Made by a program: the position numbers and the translations under genes
Shown here: piece after piece, positions 1 to 11,493 of the stretch
Numbering within the stretch: position 1 is the first letter of the stretch
Layout: each line of letters begins with the position of its first letter
Origin: Cerioporus squamosus
Lineage: Eukaryota > Basidiomycota > Agaricomycetes > Polyporales > Polyporaceae
Assembly (NCBI GenBank): GCA_022592435.1
Contig: JABYQS010000140.1
Span: 38,249-102,248, forward strand
Reading direction: 5' to 3'
Length of the DNA stretch: 64,000 nucleotides
The notes under the pieces: generated by a model
Databases searched by the model: none
Seen by the model: the letters and a program-made list of their open reading frames with translations, nothing else
Told to the model about the DNA's origin: nothing

Positions 1-986
1 GGCATTAGCAGAAGAAGATCTCGGCGACTCATCCAGATCATCCACGAATTTACACGTATCGACCACGTCAGCAGGAGGCGTATCGCCACGGCGGGCGTCG
101 TTCGCACCCGGGAACACGACAAAGGTCCTCGCGGACCTTCAGGCCGGCGTCCTCAATGCGAAGAACGCGCTCGAGAATACGAAAGCACAGCTGCGGGTTA
201 GTCAGCGGCAGGTCAGCCAGCTAACCCGACAGACGGAGGACCTGAAGGAGGTGCGGGAACGGTTACGACTCGAGAACGAGGGCTTGAACAACGTCGTCGC
301 ACGGAAAGAGCGATTGCTCCAGGAGGTGCGTGCGCTGTAGCTGTCAGATTGTTGGGGATGTCTTACCCGGGCGCAGGTACTGGATCGCGCACGGAAAGCA
401 GAGGCGGAGGTTATCACGCTCAGATCATCGCTCAAGAACGAGACGACGACATCGAAGAAGACAATCCGCGAAATGGAGGCGTCGCTCGCAGAGAGTACAG
501 CTCGGACGCAAAAGGCGGAGCGCGAGTACGCCGTCCTGCGAGACTCGATCAAGGGGCTCGTGGAGTCGTTCCAGACGGACGCTGTCAACCTGCGCGAGGA
601 GATGAAGCGGCGGGAGGAGAAGCTGAAGGCGGATGCGGAGGAGATGGGGAGGAAGTACAAGTCGCTGCTGGAGGCGGTGCGGAAGGAGCGCGAGTCGGGC
701 GGTCTGGGCGAGGTGCGGTGGTTGCTGCACGAGAACAAGCGGATAACGGAGCAGATGGAGGTAACGCTGAAGGAGGAGATGAAGGACCTACGTGGGGAGG
801 TGGACAGGCACGCGCAGGAGAGCGACGAGGCCATCCAGACTGCGAAGTATGTCCTCTCAACTTCCCCGAAATCCGCGCTTGCTGATGCTTGTTCGATGCA
901 GAACACTGGCTACCGAACTCAGTCGACTACGGCGGCTCATGCGGCAAGCGGGAGCTGCTGCAGCTGCAGAAGCGCGAAACTCATGA
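1..986 (+). CDS. Coiled-coil protein, She3-like (3' part, 5' end outside window)
   Basis: The frame is open from base 2 and reads through three exons: 1-325, 377-846 and 902-986. The introns (326-376 and 847-901) are GT-AG and keep the frame exactly; the stop TGA is at 984-986. The visible product is about 290 residues and almost entirely charged coiled coil, with segments such as LRLENEGLNNVVARKERLLQ and EEMKRREEKLKADAEEMG, after a short Ser/Arg-rich leader. The layout resembles fungal proteins annotated as SWI5-dependent HO expression protein 3 (She3), adaptors linking mRNA cargo to type V myosin; that match is from memory and only moderate. There are no catalytic motifs. The real start lies upstream of the window. 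It could be any other long coiled-coil scaffold. Confidence 0.55.
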
Positions 987-1787
987 TTTCAACTTCGATT
1001 TCCACTTTCATTACGACACGACAACCTCCTCCTCCTCCCGACCTTCGACATCGCACACAGCGTCTTTTTGCCAGCCGCACTTTCTCATGTTGTCTCATTT
1101 ACACTGTCCGACTCTACGCTCCCGTCGCTCTGCTGTACTCCATCTATATACCTGGAGACGCCTGTCTCTGCTACTTCTCCGCACTCTGGATTAATCATAT
1201 ATTGCATGGACAGCACTTCTATTATCCGCTGACAATACATCGTCTGCTTGGCCAGTCGCTCCACGTTGAACGGGGACGGCCGGTATCTATAACTAATGGC
1301 GCAGCGGGGGGGGGGTCCACGTGGCTGCCATGTGCGCGGCCGAGCTTGCGAGGCCGTCCCTGTCTGTGCCGAGCTTGCGAGGCGCCCAGGTTTTCGGGCC
1401 GAGCTTGCGAGGCCCCACCATCTTGCCCGCCGCCAGGCGCCCGCTGCGGCGATTTCTCTAAGTCCTCGCAAACCCCGAAAGCTTCTATAGCACCCGTAGT
1501 ACGTACGAATAAACTCTATAACTTCGCAGATAGATAGCGGCAGCCCGTCTGAACACTCCGGTACCAAAAAATAAGAATCATCTAAATGAATGCCTTCGCA
1601 ATTTGGCAAACCGTGTTTTGTGCGCAGGCACGAAATCATCGCGCAAGGGAGGCCCTGCCAAAACGCGATATAGTGGACACCTACTTTCACGCCTCATGCG
1701 CGGCGCGTCAATGCACTGCCACCCAGCCCCCCCTGCCTACTGTATGGGAGAAGACCCGACAAGCTCGATAAGCACAGCGGCTCTTAC
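987..1787. other. Intergenic region, no gene supported
   Basis: The region holds the 3' end of the coiled-coil gene, a run of ten G near 1306 and a three-copy short repeat at 1339-1413 (listed separately). A 201-codon minus-strand frame at 1085-1690 has no ATG at its start, is built partly from the GC-rich repeat and has no recognisable domain, so it is not called. Confidence 0.5.
1339..1413. repeat. Three direct repeats of GCCGAGCTTGCGAGGC
   Basis: The 16-base unit GCCGAGCTTGCGAGGC starts at 1339, 1368 and 1398, a period of 29-30 bases, with unrelated GC-rich spacers. The copies are identical. The function is unknown. Confidence 0.8.
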
Positions 1788-2359
1788 TCCCTATCAATGT
1801 GAGTTTCTAATGGCTGCTTACTCTTGCTTATGCGCATTCTGACAGCCCTAATAGTGCGCTATCATAAGAGCCAGATTGATTCCTCCTATCAGTGGGCGCA
1901 TCCCTCTATCAAAGTAGGTTTCAAATGCACTTTTACCGCATAACAAGCCGTTCTGATGAGGTTCTATAGACTCACCACCTGCTTCCAGGCGCCCCTATCA
2001 GTGCATAGCAATTGCAACAATCAATGTCAGTGTTCTAAATAGCTTACTATCACAAGCTCACCATTACTAACCTCTATTTACAGCGACTATAACTCGCTTT
2101 CACGCGCTCCGTCAATACATCCCAACTCCGCGGGTTCAGCATTGAGGTGAGTAACAACTGCACCTTTACCGCATAGTACAGATTATTAACACGGGCTTAC
2201 AGCCACTACAATCCGCTCCTCAGTGTGCACCTCCTACCCACAACTTCGCTCCGTTGCAATCTGATATCCTCCATATAACTCTGTAAGTAGTTCAAGATTG
2301 AATAACAACAATCTTTGTGCTTATATAATTGTGGCTGCAGTCTGACACTCTCCGCTAAA
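1788..2359 (+). repeat. Helitron 5' region with degenerate repeated motifs
   Basis: A motif of the form CC(N)TATCARNGT occurs near 1789, 1884, 1904 and 1992. A second motif, TGCACYTTTACCGCATA, occurs near 1926 and 2159. These sit upstream of the Rep-helicase start and may be promoter or terminal binding sites for the transposase; that role is inferred. Confidence 0.5.
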
Positions 2360-5300
2360 ATGAACGCACCAAGTTCAGATGGTAGCCCTCCAGAAAAGTC
2401 TCAGTAAGTAGTCATTGCCTTCGTTATAGTTCAGTAAACTCACAGTGAACCCATAGACGGACACCAGAACGGGATAGAGCAGTCAAACGGCATAATGACC
2501 GTGAGGGCCGATTGCAGATGACATCTCCGTCAGAGAGAAGAGGCCGACAGTGGACAGGTCTTCGAGCCCCGCCACAGCCTCAGTTTGTGTTATATCAGTC
2601 GCCTTATGGCAATGATAGTCATCACAGTAGTGGACATGGATTCCAGTTAGAACCTGCATTTCAATATCATCCTCAGTACTTGCACACTGTTGGATCGAGT
2701 GGGCCTTTGCGTAATGAGTTCGGGCAAGGATTGAATGAAAGTTCTGATCCCTGGAGACAGACTAACCAGCCGATTGCTGGATCATCATGGGTGCAGATAC
2801 CTCTGCTTATTGATCGACAGAACGGGGCAGATAGATTGGGTGGACAAAGTTGGGGATATGTGCAACACCGGGAACAGACTCATACTCAGATGCCATTTGA
2901 CGGAGAGCATTCTGAGAGCTTGACAGGCACAAATACAAGCAGTGTCTTTCAGAGAATGGCTGCAAGGCGCATCAGAGGAGGACAAGGATCACAGTTACCA
3001 AGTGAAAGCACACAGAGCACGCAGGGTCCCACAGCCACCCAGCTGGAACGACAGCAAAGAATTGCAGCTCGACAGTTTGAATTACAGCAGCAGGCACTTC
3101 CCAAAGGTCGCAGAGTGTACAAAGAGCCTGTTACATGCCATGACCTTGGATTAATAAACTCCGTTTGCACACATTGTGGTGCGTTGCACTTCTTGGATGA
3201 GCGGTTGACCAAAAGCTCAAAAGCGAGACCTCTCTATAGTGTTTGTTGTCTTCAGGGACAGATCTCTCTGCCTCTTCCATCTTTGCCTCCACAACCACTA
3301 AGGGATCTGCTCAATGGTGCTGATCCAAGGTCCCGTGCTTTTCGGGAAAAGATCAGGCGTTACAATGCTGCATTTGCGTTTACATCATCTGGCGCAAGGT
3401 TGTCAACCGCACAACTTGCAGGTACAGAGGGACCATATTCTTTCATGATGCAAGGTGCAGTTTATCATCAGATTGGAAGTTTGCTCCCTAATGGTGATGC
3501 AGCACCTTGCTATGCTCAACTATATATCTACGATGATCAGCAAGCATTGGATGCCCGAGACGCAAATAATGAACATCAATTGAACCGTGGGATTATGGCT
3601 GAACTACAAGAAATGCTTTTGCAGAACAATCCATTGGTACCCTTATACAGGGCTGCCCACGAATGGTTTATGAGACAGGCTATAGAACAGAGAAATGATC
3701 TTTTGGCCCGCATTGTTCTGGAGCCCACGGCTGATGGCCGTCGATACAATTTGCCTACTGCAAGTGAGGTTGCAGCAATCATACCGGGCTCAGGGGAATA
3801 TGAAGAGGTGCACAAACACCGTCAGATTGCTATCCGCTTGCAGAGTGGAGAGCTGGACTTCATTAGCCATCTCCATCCATTGTATGCTCCACTCCATTAT
3901 GTCCTTTTGTTTCCTCGGGGAGAGCAGGGTTGGCATGTGAACATACCCTCAATGCAAGGAGCAAATGGCTCCAGACGTGCAGAGCATGTGTCTCAAAGAT
4001 GCTACTATTCCTATGTTCTTCATCCCCGTATCATTGAGGGTTCAGAGGTGGATTATATCTTCCGTGCAGGACGCCTACTGCAGGAATACATGGTTGATGC
4101 ATGGGCATCCGTTGAAGCAAGCAGCCTTGCCTGGATTCAACACCACCAGAAGGAGATCCGTGCTGATTTGTACCAGGGATTACTTGACGCTGTCAATGCA
4201 TCTGATGAGGGTGTTAATCTTGCTGAGCAGGGGCAAAGGATTATATTGCCGTCTACACATCCAGGTAGTAGCCGGCATAAGGACTCAATGGCTATATGCC
4301 GGAGATTCCGCAAACCTGATATATTCCTTACAATGACTGCCAATCCCAATTGGCCAGAAGTACAAGCAGCATTATTGGATCTTGCTGGCGGTGACCATGC
4401 TCGGAAGCAGGATGCTGCTGATCGTCCAGATATCGTAGCTCGAGTGTTTCATCTGAAAAAACAGGCCCTTCTCAAGCTCATCAAAGGTGGTTTCTTTGGA
4501 GAGCTTGCAGCAGATGTATATACCATTGAGTTTCAGAAGCGTGGTTTGCGACATATGCACCTGTTGATCTTTTTACGTGAGCCGTACAAGATCAGAGATG
4601 CAGCTATGGTGGACAGTATTGTACGTGCTCAATTACCTGATCCAGTAACAGAACCTCAGCTCTTTGCAGCTGTGACCCGTTGTATGCTTCATTCATGCAG
4701 CGACAGATGTCTTGATGACCAGAAGAAATGTAGTAAGCGTTATCCACGTGACTTCTGTGCAGAGACCACCATGGGTGAAGATGGCTATCCAGTGTATGCT
4801 CGGCCAAATAATGGCCGCACTCACATTGTCAGACATCCACGAGGGGATAAAGTATACACAAATCAGAATGTCGTACCATATAATCCCCAACTTCTGGCCA
4901 TGTTTGACTGCCATATCAATGTGGAAATATGTGCTTCTGTCAAAGCGGTCAAATATATACATAAGTATATATACAAGGGTCATGACCGTGCAACACTGGA
5001 GGTTGGCCAAGCGGTCAATGAGATCAAGGAGTACATTGATGCACGCTACATTGGTCCACTGGAGGCAATGTGGCATTTGCAGGAGTGGCCTATGCATGAG
5101 GAGTTGCCTGCTGTATACCGACTGCCAGTGCACTTACACAACGAACAAATGATCTTCTTTGATGCAGAAGATGTGGCAGAGGAGGTGGTCAACCGTGCTC
5201 AGCAGTCTTCGAAGACACATTTGACGGAATGGTTTACTGCCAATCAGAACTATCCAGAGGCAAGGTCTGTACTCTATCAGGACTTTCCTGAGAAGTTTGT

Positions 5301-7290
5301 ATGGTCCAAGAGTTCAAAAAAGTGGACACCTCGGAAGACTCGCATGGCTATCGGTCGTTTGCGCAGCGTGCATCCATCTGCTGGAGAGCGCTTTTACCTG
5401 CGACTTCTTCTCACAGTTGTGAAGGGTGCCCAGAGCTGGGAGGACTTGCTTATGTTCAACGGCCAGCATTACGACACTTACAAGGCGGTCTGTCTGGCCA
5501 GGGGCTTGCTGGAAGATGACGGAGAGTGGAAAGACTGCTTGAGGGATGCAGCAGGCATGCAGTTGGGCCCGCAGTTGCGTAATCTGTTTGCCGTAATTTT
5601 GCATTGGCAACATCCTGTAGATCCAGTGAACTTATGGGAGGAATTTAAGGAGCATCTATGTGATGATCTACGCCACAAACTTGCAGTTGAATTGCAGATG
5701 GATCAGCCTACGCAGGAGCAGATCTACGACTATGGCTTGCATCTCATCAATGAGATATTGTTCCGGTGGAATAAGTCATTAGCTGACTTTCCCCCAATGC
5801 CATTGCCCCAGCACCTCTGGGCTGCTGTGACGAACAATCCCCTCTTGCATCAGGAACTCAATTATGACCCTACTGTGCTGGCAACCATGGTAGACACGAA
5901 CCGTCAGAAATTCAACCCTGAGCAGGCTGCTGCTTTCACGAGTGTCATGCACTCTGTTGATCATAATGAGGGCAAAACATTTTTCTTGCATAGTGCTGGA
6001 GGGTGTGGTAAGACCTTTGTATGCAACACTATTGCTGCCGCTGTCCGTTCGCAGCGGCGTGTGGCCTTGACCGTTGCATCATCTGGCATAGCTGCACTGT
6101 TGTTAGTGGGTGGCCGGACTGCTCATTCCCGCTTCAAGATCCCTATTCCTATACATGGTGACTCTATGTGTCTAATCAAAAAGACGGACAACATGGCTGA
6201 AGTCTTAAATGAGGCTGGAGTTGTTATCTGGGATGAAGTGCCTATGCAGCATCGGCATGCCATTGAAGCAGTAGACCGCACCCTTCGTGACCTCATGGGC
6301 AAAGACCTCCCTTTTGGTGGCATTACAGTTCTCTTTGGTGGTGACTTTCGTCAAACGCTGCCGGTTATACCGCATGGGACCCGTCCTCATATTGTTGGTG
6401 CAACTCTGTGCAGATCACCATTATGGCGGCATGTGACTATGCTCCATCTGACACAAAACATGCGCCTCCTCCAGTCTCCCGAAAGTGCTGCACATGCTGC
6501 TTGGCTGCTCAAAATTGGTGCTGGGACCAATTCAGGTGCTGATAATCAGGTTGAGCTTCCTGAGACCATGCGTCTTCCATCAAACTCTGTGGACAGTCTT
6601 ATCGAGGCTCTCTACCCTGGGATTGAACAACCTGGCAAGCCAGATGAATATTTCTTAGAGCGGACAATACTCTCTGCCAAAAATGATGCAGTTGATGACC
6701 TGAACCAGGCAATCTTGGACAAGTTTCCAGGTGCGGAGACAGTCCTGCATTCAGCAGACAAAGTGGAGGATGACAACAACAGACACTACAATGACTCGCC
6801 AGAATTTCTCAATTCTATTAGAGCGACGGGCTTGCCACTTGCCCATCTGGCTCTGAAGCCAGGCTGTCCTTTGATGCTCTTGCGTAATATTGATCCATTG
6901 AATGGCCTCTGCAATGGAACCCGCATGGTGTTGTTGGAAATCAGACCCAGAGTATTACGCTGTCGCATTCTTGGAGGTGATCATGCGGGTAAAGAAGTCT
7001 TCATCCCACGACTCAATATGACACCATCCAATGAGGATATCCCTGTTCCATTGACCCGCCGCCAGTTCCCCGTTCGCCTTGCCTTTGCAATGACGATCAA
7101 CAAGTCTCAGGGGCAGTCAGTTTCTCATGTTGGTTTGGACCTTCGCACAGCTGTGTTCAGTCATGGGCAGCTCTATGTTGCCCTGTCTCGCTGCACCTCG
7201 CCTTTGCATATCAAGGTGCTGTTTGCAGAGGGTAAGGAGGATATGCGGACTCTCAATATAGTCTATCAGGAGATCCTTCCCCAGCTTTGA
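2360..7290 (+). CDS. Helitron Rep-helicase (HUH nuclease + PIF1-like helicase)
   Basis: The start is ATG 2360: a 44-base exon (2360-2403), a 53-base GT-AG intron (2404-2456) and a long exon 2457-7290 join in frame to give 1625 residues. Without the intron the long frame would have to begin on a non-ATG codon at 2512. The N-terminal 200 residues are Gln/Ser-rich. A zinc-finger-like segment (CTHCGALHF) precedes the Helitron N domain. The HUH nuclease motif is in EFQKRGLRHMHLLIFL near residue 705, and the paired catalytic tyrosines are in YIHKYIYKG near 848. The PIF1-type helicase has Walker A GGCGKT near 1195, Walker B VVIWDE near 1272, FGGDFRQTLPVI, and the C-terminal motifs MTINKSQGQS and LYVALSRC. 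All key residues are present. It should nick and unwind DNA for rolling-circle transposition. Confidence 0.93.
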
Positions 7291-7723
7291 TTGCAAGCCC
7301 CTCAATCCTCAGTTTTGCTGTACTGTAATTTCTTTACCACTTCCCCATCCCCACCTACCCTCTTATAGTAGTATATACCACATTATCTAACTGGAATCCA
7401 ATAAAAATCATTATTATCTATCTCAGACTTTAGGGCAGGCACAAAAAACTTCACTCTGAGCCAAAGGTAAAGGTAAGTATCTATCACTAATAAATGCTAC
7501 TAACTGTCTTTGCTTTGCTGAGCCAAAGGCAAAGGTAAATTATTATTACATTTCAGCCATGTGTGTTCTGCTTAGCCAGCAGCAAAGCTACGCAGCGTTG
7601 AGGTGAAGGCAAAAGTGATTATGTCACCTTTCTCACATGCGCGCACTGCTGAGCCAGCGGCGAAGCAACGTAGCGTTGAGCCGAAGGCTCATTTGCGGGG
7701 CAAAGCCACGGGTGCGAAACTAG
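7291..7723 (+). repeat. Helitron 3' region with subterminal repeats
   Basis: After the stop codon there are two related repeat pairs. CTGAGCCAAAGGYAAAGGTAA is at 7456 and 7518. A longer unit with core AGCGTTGAGGTGAAGGC or AGCGTTGAGCCGAAGGC, preceded by AGCCAGCRGCRAAGCWACG, is at 7571-7610 and 7648-7687. The terminal hairpin and CTAG follow. Confidence 0.7.
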
Positions 7724-8238
7724 TTTCAGCCAAAGGGAACGTTCTGGCCACTGACTGAAGGCAGGTGAGCAATCCTGTCGGTGCTCGCGACACTCCGGTG
7801 TGTGCCACAGGGTCTTCGGATGGATGTATACTATGTTCGCGTGATGCCGCCATGGCGGCAGAGGTCAGGGGGCGGGGTTACCGGTTACCCCGCGTCGTCC
7901 CCGCACTGGAGTTCTGCTCGCCCTGTCGCGGTTTCCACTGTCTGTCAGTGTCAACTTGGCTGGGACGAGACTTAAGCAGAGAGACAGAACGTCGGCAACG
8001 CATTTGTCTGCGGTTTCTCGGGCGAAACTCAGGCGGCCCTTCGCCCGAGAGTACCTTGCGGGTAGCGCTTGATCTCGATAGGCACTAGTCTCAGTGTCGG
8101 TGTCACTCTATTCACATGCCGGTAATCGGCGGTGCCCACTGCCGACCAGGTCGAACATATGTAAACCTGTCTCTCTCTCAACCCACTGCCATCCCGCCCG
8201 CATCCCCCGCACCATCCCTGTACTCCTGTATCACCAAC
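7724..8238. promoter_or_regulatory. Upstream region of nitronate monooxygenase gene
   Basis: Between the Helitron terminus and the ATG at 8239. GC-rich with a pyrimidine-rich stretch just before the ATG (from about 8160), as usual for fungal promoters. No TATA box or known operator is recognised. Confidence 0.4.
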
Positions 8239-9615
8239 ATGGCCACCATTACGACTCCCGTCACCGAGCTCTTCGGTATCAAGCATCCTGTCCTGCTTGC
8301 AGGTGAGAACAACACGCTGCGCCCATGATGTGAGCGGAAGCTCACGAGTCGCGCGGTTTCACTAGGAATGAACGTCGCTGCTGGTCCTGAGTTGGCGGCA
8401 GCAGTGACGAACGCGGGCGGTCTGGGTGTTATTGGTGGTGTGGGCTACACGCCCAAGATTCTGCGGCAGCAGGTACGTACGCGCGCAAGGACATCACCTC
8501 CAAGGAGCCGCAGCTCACGTCGCCCACCTCCAGATCAAGGCCATCAAGGACGACCTCGTCGACAAGAATGGGCCTTTTGGCGTTGACTTGCTCCTGCCCC
8601 AAGTCGGCGGCAATGCGCGCAAGACCAACGTGAGTGCTATTCTTCGTACCACTTGCGGACTCCTCGGCTAGGCTAGTAAGTGCTCACGCGCCGCTTCAGT
8701 ACGACTACACTAAGGGCCAGCTCCCCGAGCTCATTGATGTTATCATTGAGGAGAAGGCGCGGTTGTTCGTCTGCGCCGTCGGCGTGCCCCCCAAGTGGGT
8801 CGTCGACAAGCTGCACGCTGCAGGCATCCCCGTCATGAACGTACGTCTCTGTTTCCACACCTACCGGCTATGCGCTCTCTAAACAGCAACCGTCTCAACA
8901 GATGGTCGGCCACCCCAAGCACGTCACGAAGGCACTCGACGCTGGCGTCGACCTCATTTGCGCCCAGGCAGGTGAGGGCGGAGGCCACACCGGCGACATC
9001 CCCGCGTCCATCCTCATCCCCGCATGCGTCGACATTTGCAAGACCCGCAAGTCGCCCTTGACAGGCAAGCCCGTGTACGTCATTGGTGCCGGTGCCGTCT
9101 ACGACGGCAGGGGACTGGCTGCGAACCTCTCGTGGGGCGCGGAGGCGGTCTGGGTCGGCACGCGCTTCGTCGCGAGCAAGGAGGCGGGTGCGCCGAAGGC
9201 GCACAAGGAGGCCGTCCTCAGCGCTGGCTACGAGGATGCTGTCACGACGCTCATCTACACCGGCCGTCCTCTGCGCGTCCGCAGGACACCTTACGTCGAT
9301 GACTGGTACGTCCCGCGCGCTGCATCGGAGGCTACTGGGGCATGTCGCTGACACAGAGAGTTTGTTGTGCGCAGGAACAACAACCGCCAGGCTGAGATTA
9401 AGGAGCTCACATCGAAGGGTATCCTTCCCATCGAGCACGATCTCAAGGAGCACCCTGAGAAGTCGCTCGAGGCGCGTGCGTGGCTTATTGGCCGCGTCTC
9501 TGCGCTCATCCACGAGGTTCTGCCTGCAAAGGAGATCGTGGAGAACATGGTCAACGACGCGGCAAAAATCATCCAGGCGAACGCGGCGAAGGTGTCGGTC
9601 AAGGCTAAGCTATAG
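8239..9615 (+). CDS. Nitronate monooxygenase (2-nitropropane dioxygenase type)
   Basis: Six exons: 8239-8302, 8366-8472, 8534-8629, 8700-8840, 8902-9305 and 9375-9615. All introns are GT-AG and the sum is 1053 bases (350 residues), the usual family length. The protein is an FMN-dependent TIM barrel that oxidises nitronates to carbonyl compounds and nitrite, detoxifying propionate-3-nitronate-like compounds. The start is MATITTPVTELFGIKHPVLL; glycine-rich turns follow (TNAGGLGVIGGVGYTP). AQAGEGGGHTGDIP carries the conserved His of the active site, and GAGAVYDGRGLAANLSWGAE leads to the FMN phosphate-binding region VGTRFVASKEAG. A predicted soluble enzyme with no targeting signal. The Helitron ends about 515 bases upstream and could affect its promoter. 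Confidence 0.93.
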
Positions 9616-9851
9616 GGCTATCTATGATGTAGTGCACGATCGTATACCATGAACAATACTATTGGGGCATGGAACGGATGGGTGGGCGGGAAAGCTAGCA
9701 TACTCTTGGGAGGGCGAAATACGAGGTAGGTGGAGTGCATACATCGACGATCAACTATCACTCGTCAACAGAGGATTGTAGCTTCAGGTCTGGTTCATCC
9801 GTGAAGGCGACGCAAGGGACATTGTCAAGGGATATCTAGTCACAAAAACAG

Positions 9852-10930
9852 TCAGCGAGGTACACTGATACCGATGGTCGATGCATCTACCTTCGACAAC
9901 CGCCGCTGGATGTCCTCTGCAAACAGGTCGGTGAAGCGGCGTATCTGCTTGGAGACCACTTTCCTACATGTATCGCACCGAGATGCCTCCTGCAACAAAG
10001 AGTCGGCGAGCTCGGGGTTTCGAATTGCCTCTGCATGTGGTGTCTTGCCTAGGACGTCGCAAATACGTGCCCAATGCGTGTGTAGCCATGAGGCACCAAT
10101 ACAACAGGGATCACATACGTGAGGGTCCCAGCTGTCGTACGCGTCTTTCTTATGCTGGCCACACTGCTCACAGAGGAACCATGTCCATTTCCCGGGATTT
10201 GAGAACCACGCTCGCAAGGGGGTGCGCCGGAGTTCCTGTAGAGAACTCGTGCAGAGATTCCGATACATGATGAGTCGGTAGTAAGTGGCAGCGTCGATGG
10301 AGGCCAGCTCGTCCGCGTAGCACATTGGGTCCGGAAGACGGAGGAAGTCTCGCGCCGCGTCCCTCATGAGGGCTGACATGCGGCATTCGTCACCTCCGCT
10401 GCCATATCTGGCTGCGAACGCGTAGACGCGGACGGGAGTCTTTCTGCTGATCTCCTCCAGACGCGGGCGGAGGACGTCGAAGATGTGGTCGATGTGGTAC
10501 TTGTGCGCGGCGGCGAGGACTGGCTTCATGCTGTCGAAGGTGGGGAAGGGGGAAGACTTGCAGAGGGGTAGCAGAGCTTGAGGAACAGCCCGAGCGTGCG
10601 CGCGTCCTCTGAGACAGGGATAACGGTTGGGAGTGGGCGAGACGAGGGAGGAGATGTCTCAACGTCGACGATGGTGTCGCGATCCAAACGAGTTGGCTCG
10701 TCAACGTTGCCACTGGCGTCCTCCCGCTTCGTCACTGTGGGCTGTGGGACGTCGAACATATCTGCGAAGAAGCTGGAGATGTCCCGGAGGACCCATTTGT
10801 TGACGTAGAGGTCCGTCCCGTCCGACGACCGGAGGACCACGTCTTCAGAGGGACGGTTGAACGGGCTGGGTGCATCGGTGTAGGGCGTTGATGATGTCTG
10901 CGTCAAAGTCTCCGGCTCGGATTCCAGCAC
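9852..10930 (-). CDS. BTB/POZ domain protein A (frame broken once)
   Basis: One member of a local six-gene family. The N-terminal part (10930-10526) has the BTB core: SPFNRPSEDVVLRSSDGTDL, a helix ending in FFADMFDVPQP, then LKLCYPSA. The C-terminal part (10529-9852) begins MKPVLAAAHKYHI and carries the family tail with CEQC, CDPC and CDTC motifs and a final basic helix (IQRRLSKV). The halves are in different frames; one extra base in the G run 10548-10552 (C run on the coding strand) would join them. No ATG exists in the N-terminal frame before an upstream stop, so the first exon must lie further up (about 10940-11100) across an intron whose acceptor is probably TTAG near 10931. BTB proteins usually bind CUL3 or dimerise; the partner here is unknown. 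Confidence 0.7.
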
Positions 10931-11493
10931 TAAGTAGATGAGAGCGGAACGACATCCAATCAGCCTAGTACTAGAGAGTAAACTTGCAGTGAGAGATCAC
11001 TGTTGTGTCGGGGATGTCTGCTGTTCTGGAGAAAGATCTCTATGCTCAGGGAAAGTTCAGCATAGGTTACAAGGACGACTGCACAGTACGGTGCTGCGGT
11101 AAGTCAGGCCGTGGGACATGGTTCACTTCCGTGGCTTAAAGTTATCGCAGCACCGTCCACTTCCCTTCGCGTACGTAACCTCGGCTACACGCAAGGTCAG
11201 CATGGCGGTCAGAAGTGGTCAGAAGCAAGCATGGCCTCAGGCCTGGCATGGCGTCAGGTGGCAATGCGCGCCACCAAGTGTACTCTCAGCGGAGCGTCTA
11301 ACTTACTTACCGTAGCCTCAGGCTGCCAAGCACGGTACATATATCTTGTCTCCGAACCTGCGGTCGACAAGTAACGACTCGCCACCCCGACAGTCATTTC
11401 CAGACATCTTGTGAGGGACATGTTCCGCAGAATTTAAGTAGCACTGACTCTTCCCTCCATCATAGGTATCAGAAACTTGAACTTGTCACTGGC
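10931..11493. promoter_or_regulatory. Divergent promoter region between BTB genes A and B
   Basis: It separates two head-to-head BTB genes. It probably contains the first exon of gene A. It holds small direct repeats such as GGTCAGAAG twice (about 11207-11225) and an ACATATAT element near 11338 that could act as a weak TATA box for gene B. Nothing more is supported. Confidence 0.35.

Larger units (their letters stand above)
1788..7723 (+). mobile_element. Helitron transposon, apparently autonomous
   Basis: A rolling-circle transposon with one large Rep-helicase gene (2360-7290). The 3' terminus is placed at CTAG (7720-7723), followed by T. It is preceded by a short hairpin, GGC-AAA-GCC (about 7699-7707), ending 12 bases before CTAG, as expected for Helitrons (hairpin, then CTRR, inserted in an A/T target). 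The 5' end (TC preceded by A) could not be fixed. 1788 is the start of the AT-richer stretch with repeated motifs and is only an estimate. Base composition is clearly more AT-rich than the neighbouring genes, and the coding frame has no stop, so the copy looks young. Confidence 0.85.

Noticed and set aside
1085..1690. 201-codon minus-strand open frame
   Set aside because: No ATG at its start, part of it encodes the GC-rich repeat, and no domain is visible.
1631..1800. Exact 5' end of the Helitron
   Set aside because: Several A-TC positions exist and no second copy is available to choose among them.
8116..8238. Earlier start for nitronate monooxygenase
   Set aside because: An upstream in-frame start would add residues outside the family; ATG 8239 gives the usual N-terminus.
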